64,000 nt of DNA from Amblyornis subalaris (Eukaryota > Chordata > Aves > Passeriformes > Ptilonorhynchidae): assembly GCA_018881555.1 (NCBI GenBank), contig JACAXG010000055.1:682001-746000 (forward strand), given 5' to 3'. The notes beneath the pieces were generated by a model. It searched no databases and was not told the DNA's origin. It worked only from the letters and a program-made list of their open reading frames with translations. Made by a program: the position numbers and the translations under genes. Shown piece by piece: positions 61,453 through 64,000 of the stretch. The stretch's first letter is position 1. Each line of letters starts with the position of its first letter.

Positions 61453-64000
61453 TACATAACAAAACAGTTAATGCCAGAAAGTATACTTGTTTGTCACAGT
61501 AATCTCATAGCTCTTTACCGAAGAAAAATATGCCAAGAATTCCTTTAAATGAATTAACTGGTTGCACTAACTGGCAGAATGCTACTTTATCTTAGTTTTT
61601 CTAGTCAGATATCAGAACTTTATAGAATAAGGCCTAATTTGTCATAAATGCTAGTCATAAACATATATTAACAATTCACGAAGAGTTATTTTGTGGGAGT
61701 TAGAGGAGTAGAGGAGTTAATATTTATTGCTACAATGTACTAGGAATGGAGCCAGATATCCTCTGATGCAGGCTGTGCTCAGTAGCAGTGAATATAAGAT
61801 TAGCAGCACATGGAGTGAAAGACTGGCAAAGACAGGATTCTAATTCATAAACAGAGNCATTGGGTTTGTGCATTAAAGTTGTTATTGTGCAACACTGTTC
61901 AAAAGGCAGCACTGGAGACTTGACTTTCCCCCTACTTAACTAATTGCTCCCTCCTAGCTGCCGCTGTTACNGTTATAAACCTCAGCATAAATGCCTCCAG
62001 GTTTCACTATAATTGATCATAACAAATCTTTTGCCATAAAAGCCCAACTGAAGCTTTTCAGTTCAGTTTACTAACAGTTATTCTCACTGGTCTCTCTCCT
62101 AAGATTGACATATCTTTAACTTAATGTTAGTCTGAAGAGACCTGAGCTTATCCAGATTATTTATGTAAATCTTGCATGTCTTTTTTTTTTCCAAAAACAT
62201 TTTTAAGATCTATTGCTTTTAGCTGGGCAGTACTAGAGATCANATAAATATATTCCATAAGGTTGAAATAAACTACTTTTTATTTTTTAAGGAAAAAAGA
62301 GATTTCAACCCAGAGGAGCCTTTGGATGTAATGACCAAGATCAAATTTATGCTCTCAATAGAAAAAAAAATTCAGCCAAATACCCTATGGGCTTGTNTAG
62401 CTAGTTATAGGAACTGCATATATGGGAAATGGAGTGATTTGGATTTTGGCTGTTCCTCCTATAAGAAGGAGCAGCTTCAGTGAGGGGTAAGGCTAAGGGA
62501 GGATACCTGTTGTTTGCAAAGTTATAGTCTTGCTTTTCATCTGTGCAAGCACTTTCCTCACTAAAAATATTCTGAAAGTAATAGAAAAGGATAAATCATT
62601 TGGATTATCTAATTAGGAAACAAAACCAAGAAAATAATTAATCTTTACATAGTGGNCCCATTTTTCACACAGTGGGTCTGCAATATTGTTGAAATGTCAA
62701 ATCCTTCTGTTGGCATGGTTGAGCTTTTGGTCCAGGGGTTGTGCTACTCAGCAGTGCTTATACTGGAGAGATGGACTTCATATAAGGACTCGTCCTTTAT
62801 TGTAAGCATTCTTTTTATTAATGGGGCCACTAAGCAGCAATGACTTTTTCATTTCTACACCAACAAGTCTTGATGCTTTAAAGGGTTCAGCTCCTCTTCT
62901 AGAGCCTGTTTCCTCTTGAAATGACGACCTTCAGTGGAATTCATTAGTAAGTAGCAATAGGTTTTACAACAAGGACAACTTAGAGAAATATGGGTTTATA
63001 CAGCCATGGAGGGCTCACAGCCTACGTGTGTTGCCCATAGGAGAGCTCAGAGGACTTGCAGAAAATCCATTTGTGCTCTCACTGTCGGACTTGTATAAAA
63101 CACTTGAACTTAAGTATGAAAGGCTGAAGTTTTACCTCAGTGTGGTTGTCTTGCCTGTCTCATCAAATATCTGTGACTTCTTTCATTTCTTCTTCTTTAG
63201 TTTTTCTTAGATACTGTACATAATGTGATAGTAATGTGCAGCAACAGGTGAAAAAGAAGATAAAATCCCAGGCCTTTCTTAAAGTCAGCTATGTAATTTG
63301 CAGGGTAATAGATGGTGTGGTGGGTCTGGTGAGGTGTGCATTTGGCATTAAAATATATCTTAATTTTACTTCTTCAGGGTAAAACAATTCAATATCTTTT
63401 GCAGTTCCTTGCATAGAAAATTTTCAAGTTCATGGCTGAGGATTGCAGAAGTTCTTTATACTGTGGGGTTGTGGCTGATTTTTGCATTAGTACTTGAAAC
63501 TCTTAGTTTGTCAGTTTACGGTTTGGAAGGAACTGCCAAGCTTTCAGTGAACATCTTGTAATATTAGTTTTATTTGCTGACATTAAAAGTCTTGGTTCAT
63601 TTTCTTTCTGAACATCTAGGTTTTTCTTTGTGTAGTGGAGGGATTTGAAGTTTATAGCCTGGATATGCTCTTTTACTACGCCTGTAAAAATCCACCCACA
63701 TTTGGCAAAGTTANGAACATTTGAAAAATTGCATTTCACACATTCTTGGTCAAATTTTATTAGATTTTTTAGCAGCTGCATTTCCAAAAGATTACGTATG
63801 TGTTGGATGTTTGCCTCCCTAAAGACGNGACTTTCCTTGAAATTGCTGCTCTGAGTTGAACAGGCCAAACCAGTACAACCAGAGGAACTGAGATCAAGGA
63901 ATTTGCTTGTCATGTTTTCTAGTGAGCATGCTGTTACGATCAGTTAGCACATCAATATGAATTAAACGTTGAGGATTAAACTTCAGAAGGGATGGGAATT
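61453..64000. other. Non-coding sequence to the window edge
   Basis: The open frames are small except 63503-63913 (minus, 136 codons), which contains two ambiguous bases and shows no domain. Composition is AT-rich with a T10 run near 62.18 kb. I recognise no repeat family in it. The stretch may continue beyond the window. Confidence 0.5.

Noticed and set aside
63503..63913. 136-codon minus-strand open frame near the window end
   Set aside because: Contains two ambiguous bases and no recognisable domain; no splice or start context.
1..64000. CRISPR array, tRNA, rRNA or bacterial-type operon
   Set aside because: No regularly spaced direct repeats with unique spacers, no cloverleaf-capable sequence noticed, no coding density; the sequence is vertebrate in character.

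Overview
The window looks like avian nuclear DNA that is intergenic or deep-intronic. The main evidence is the repeat content. Several truncated CR1 LINE copies carry the 3' end typical of birds: gacagg-type tracts, 'ggttgcccagagaggttgtgga', 'gatgatctccagaggtcccttccaac' and 'attctgtgatt', each given here in pieces. Two LTRs resemble the bird ERVL-like type. The base composition is AT-rich and every open frame is short. The longest (176 codons at 25943-26473) starts and stops without any recognisable domain. I recognise no protein-coding gene, tRNA, rRNA or CRISPR array, and I cannot name the species.

Layout. From 1 to about 19 kb the DNA is unique-looking. It holds a few microsatellites, a GC-richer block at about 7.9-9.6 kb, and a GC-rich, C-tract-bearing segment at 14.0-14.35 kb flanked by splice-like sites. 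At 19.0 kb there is a minus-strand CR1 tail. At 20.71-22.23 kb two solo LTRs of different families sit 194 bp apart, both reading on the minus strand; the first has a perfect 5-bp target-site duplication. From 22.2 to 40.1 kb the sequence is AT-rich and featureless apart from short tandem repeats. From 40.1 to 61.5 kb there are five plus-strand CR1 fragments (40.1, 43.8, 49.7, 56.6 and 60.7 kb). The last keeps a trace of reverse transcriptase and a dense cluster of ambiguous bases. The end of the window is again unannotatable unique sequence.

No genes work together here, because none could be supported. The functional content I can argue for is decayed promoter and polyadenylation signals inside the two LTRs, a possible G-quadruplex on the minus strand near 14.13 kb, and two weak exon candidates (14.0 and 42.3 kb). 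I looked for an undescribed system and did not find one. The most checkable observations are the exact LTR boundaries, the hairpin at an LTR terminus, the variable tandem array inside that LTR, and the collapsed or polymorphic CR1 at 61.1 kb. Many isolated single N bases across the window suggest masked ambiguous or heterozygous calls rather than assembly gaps.
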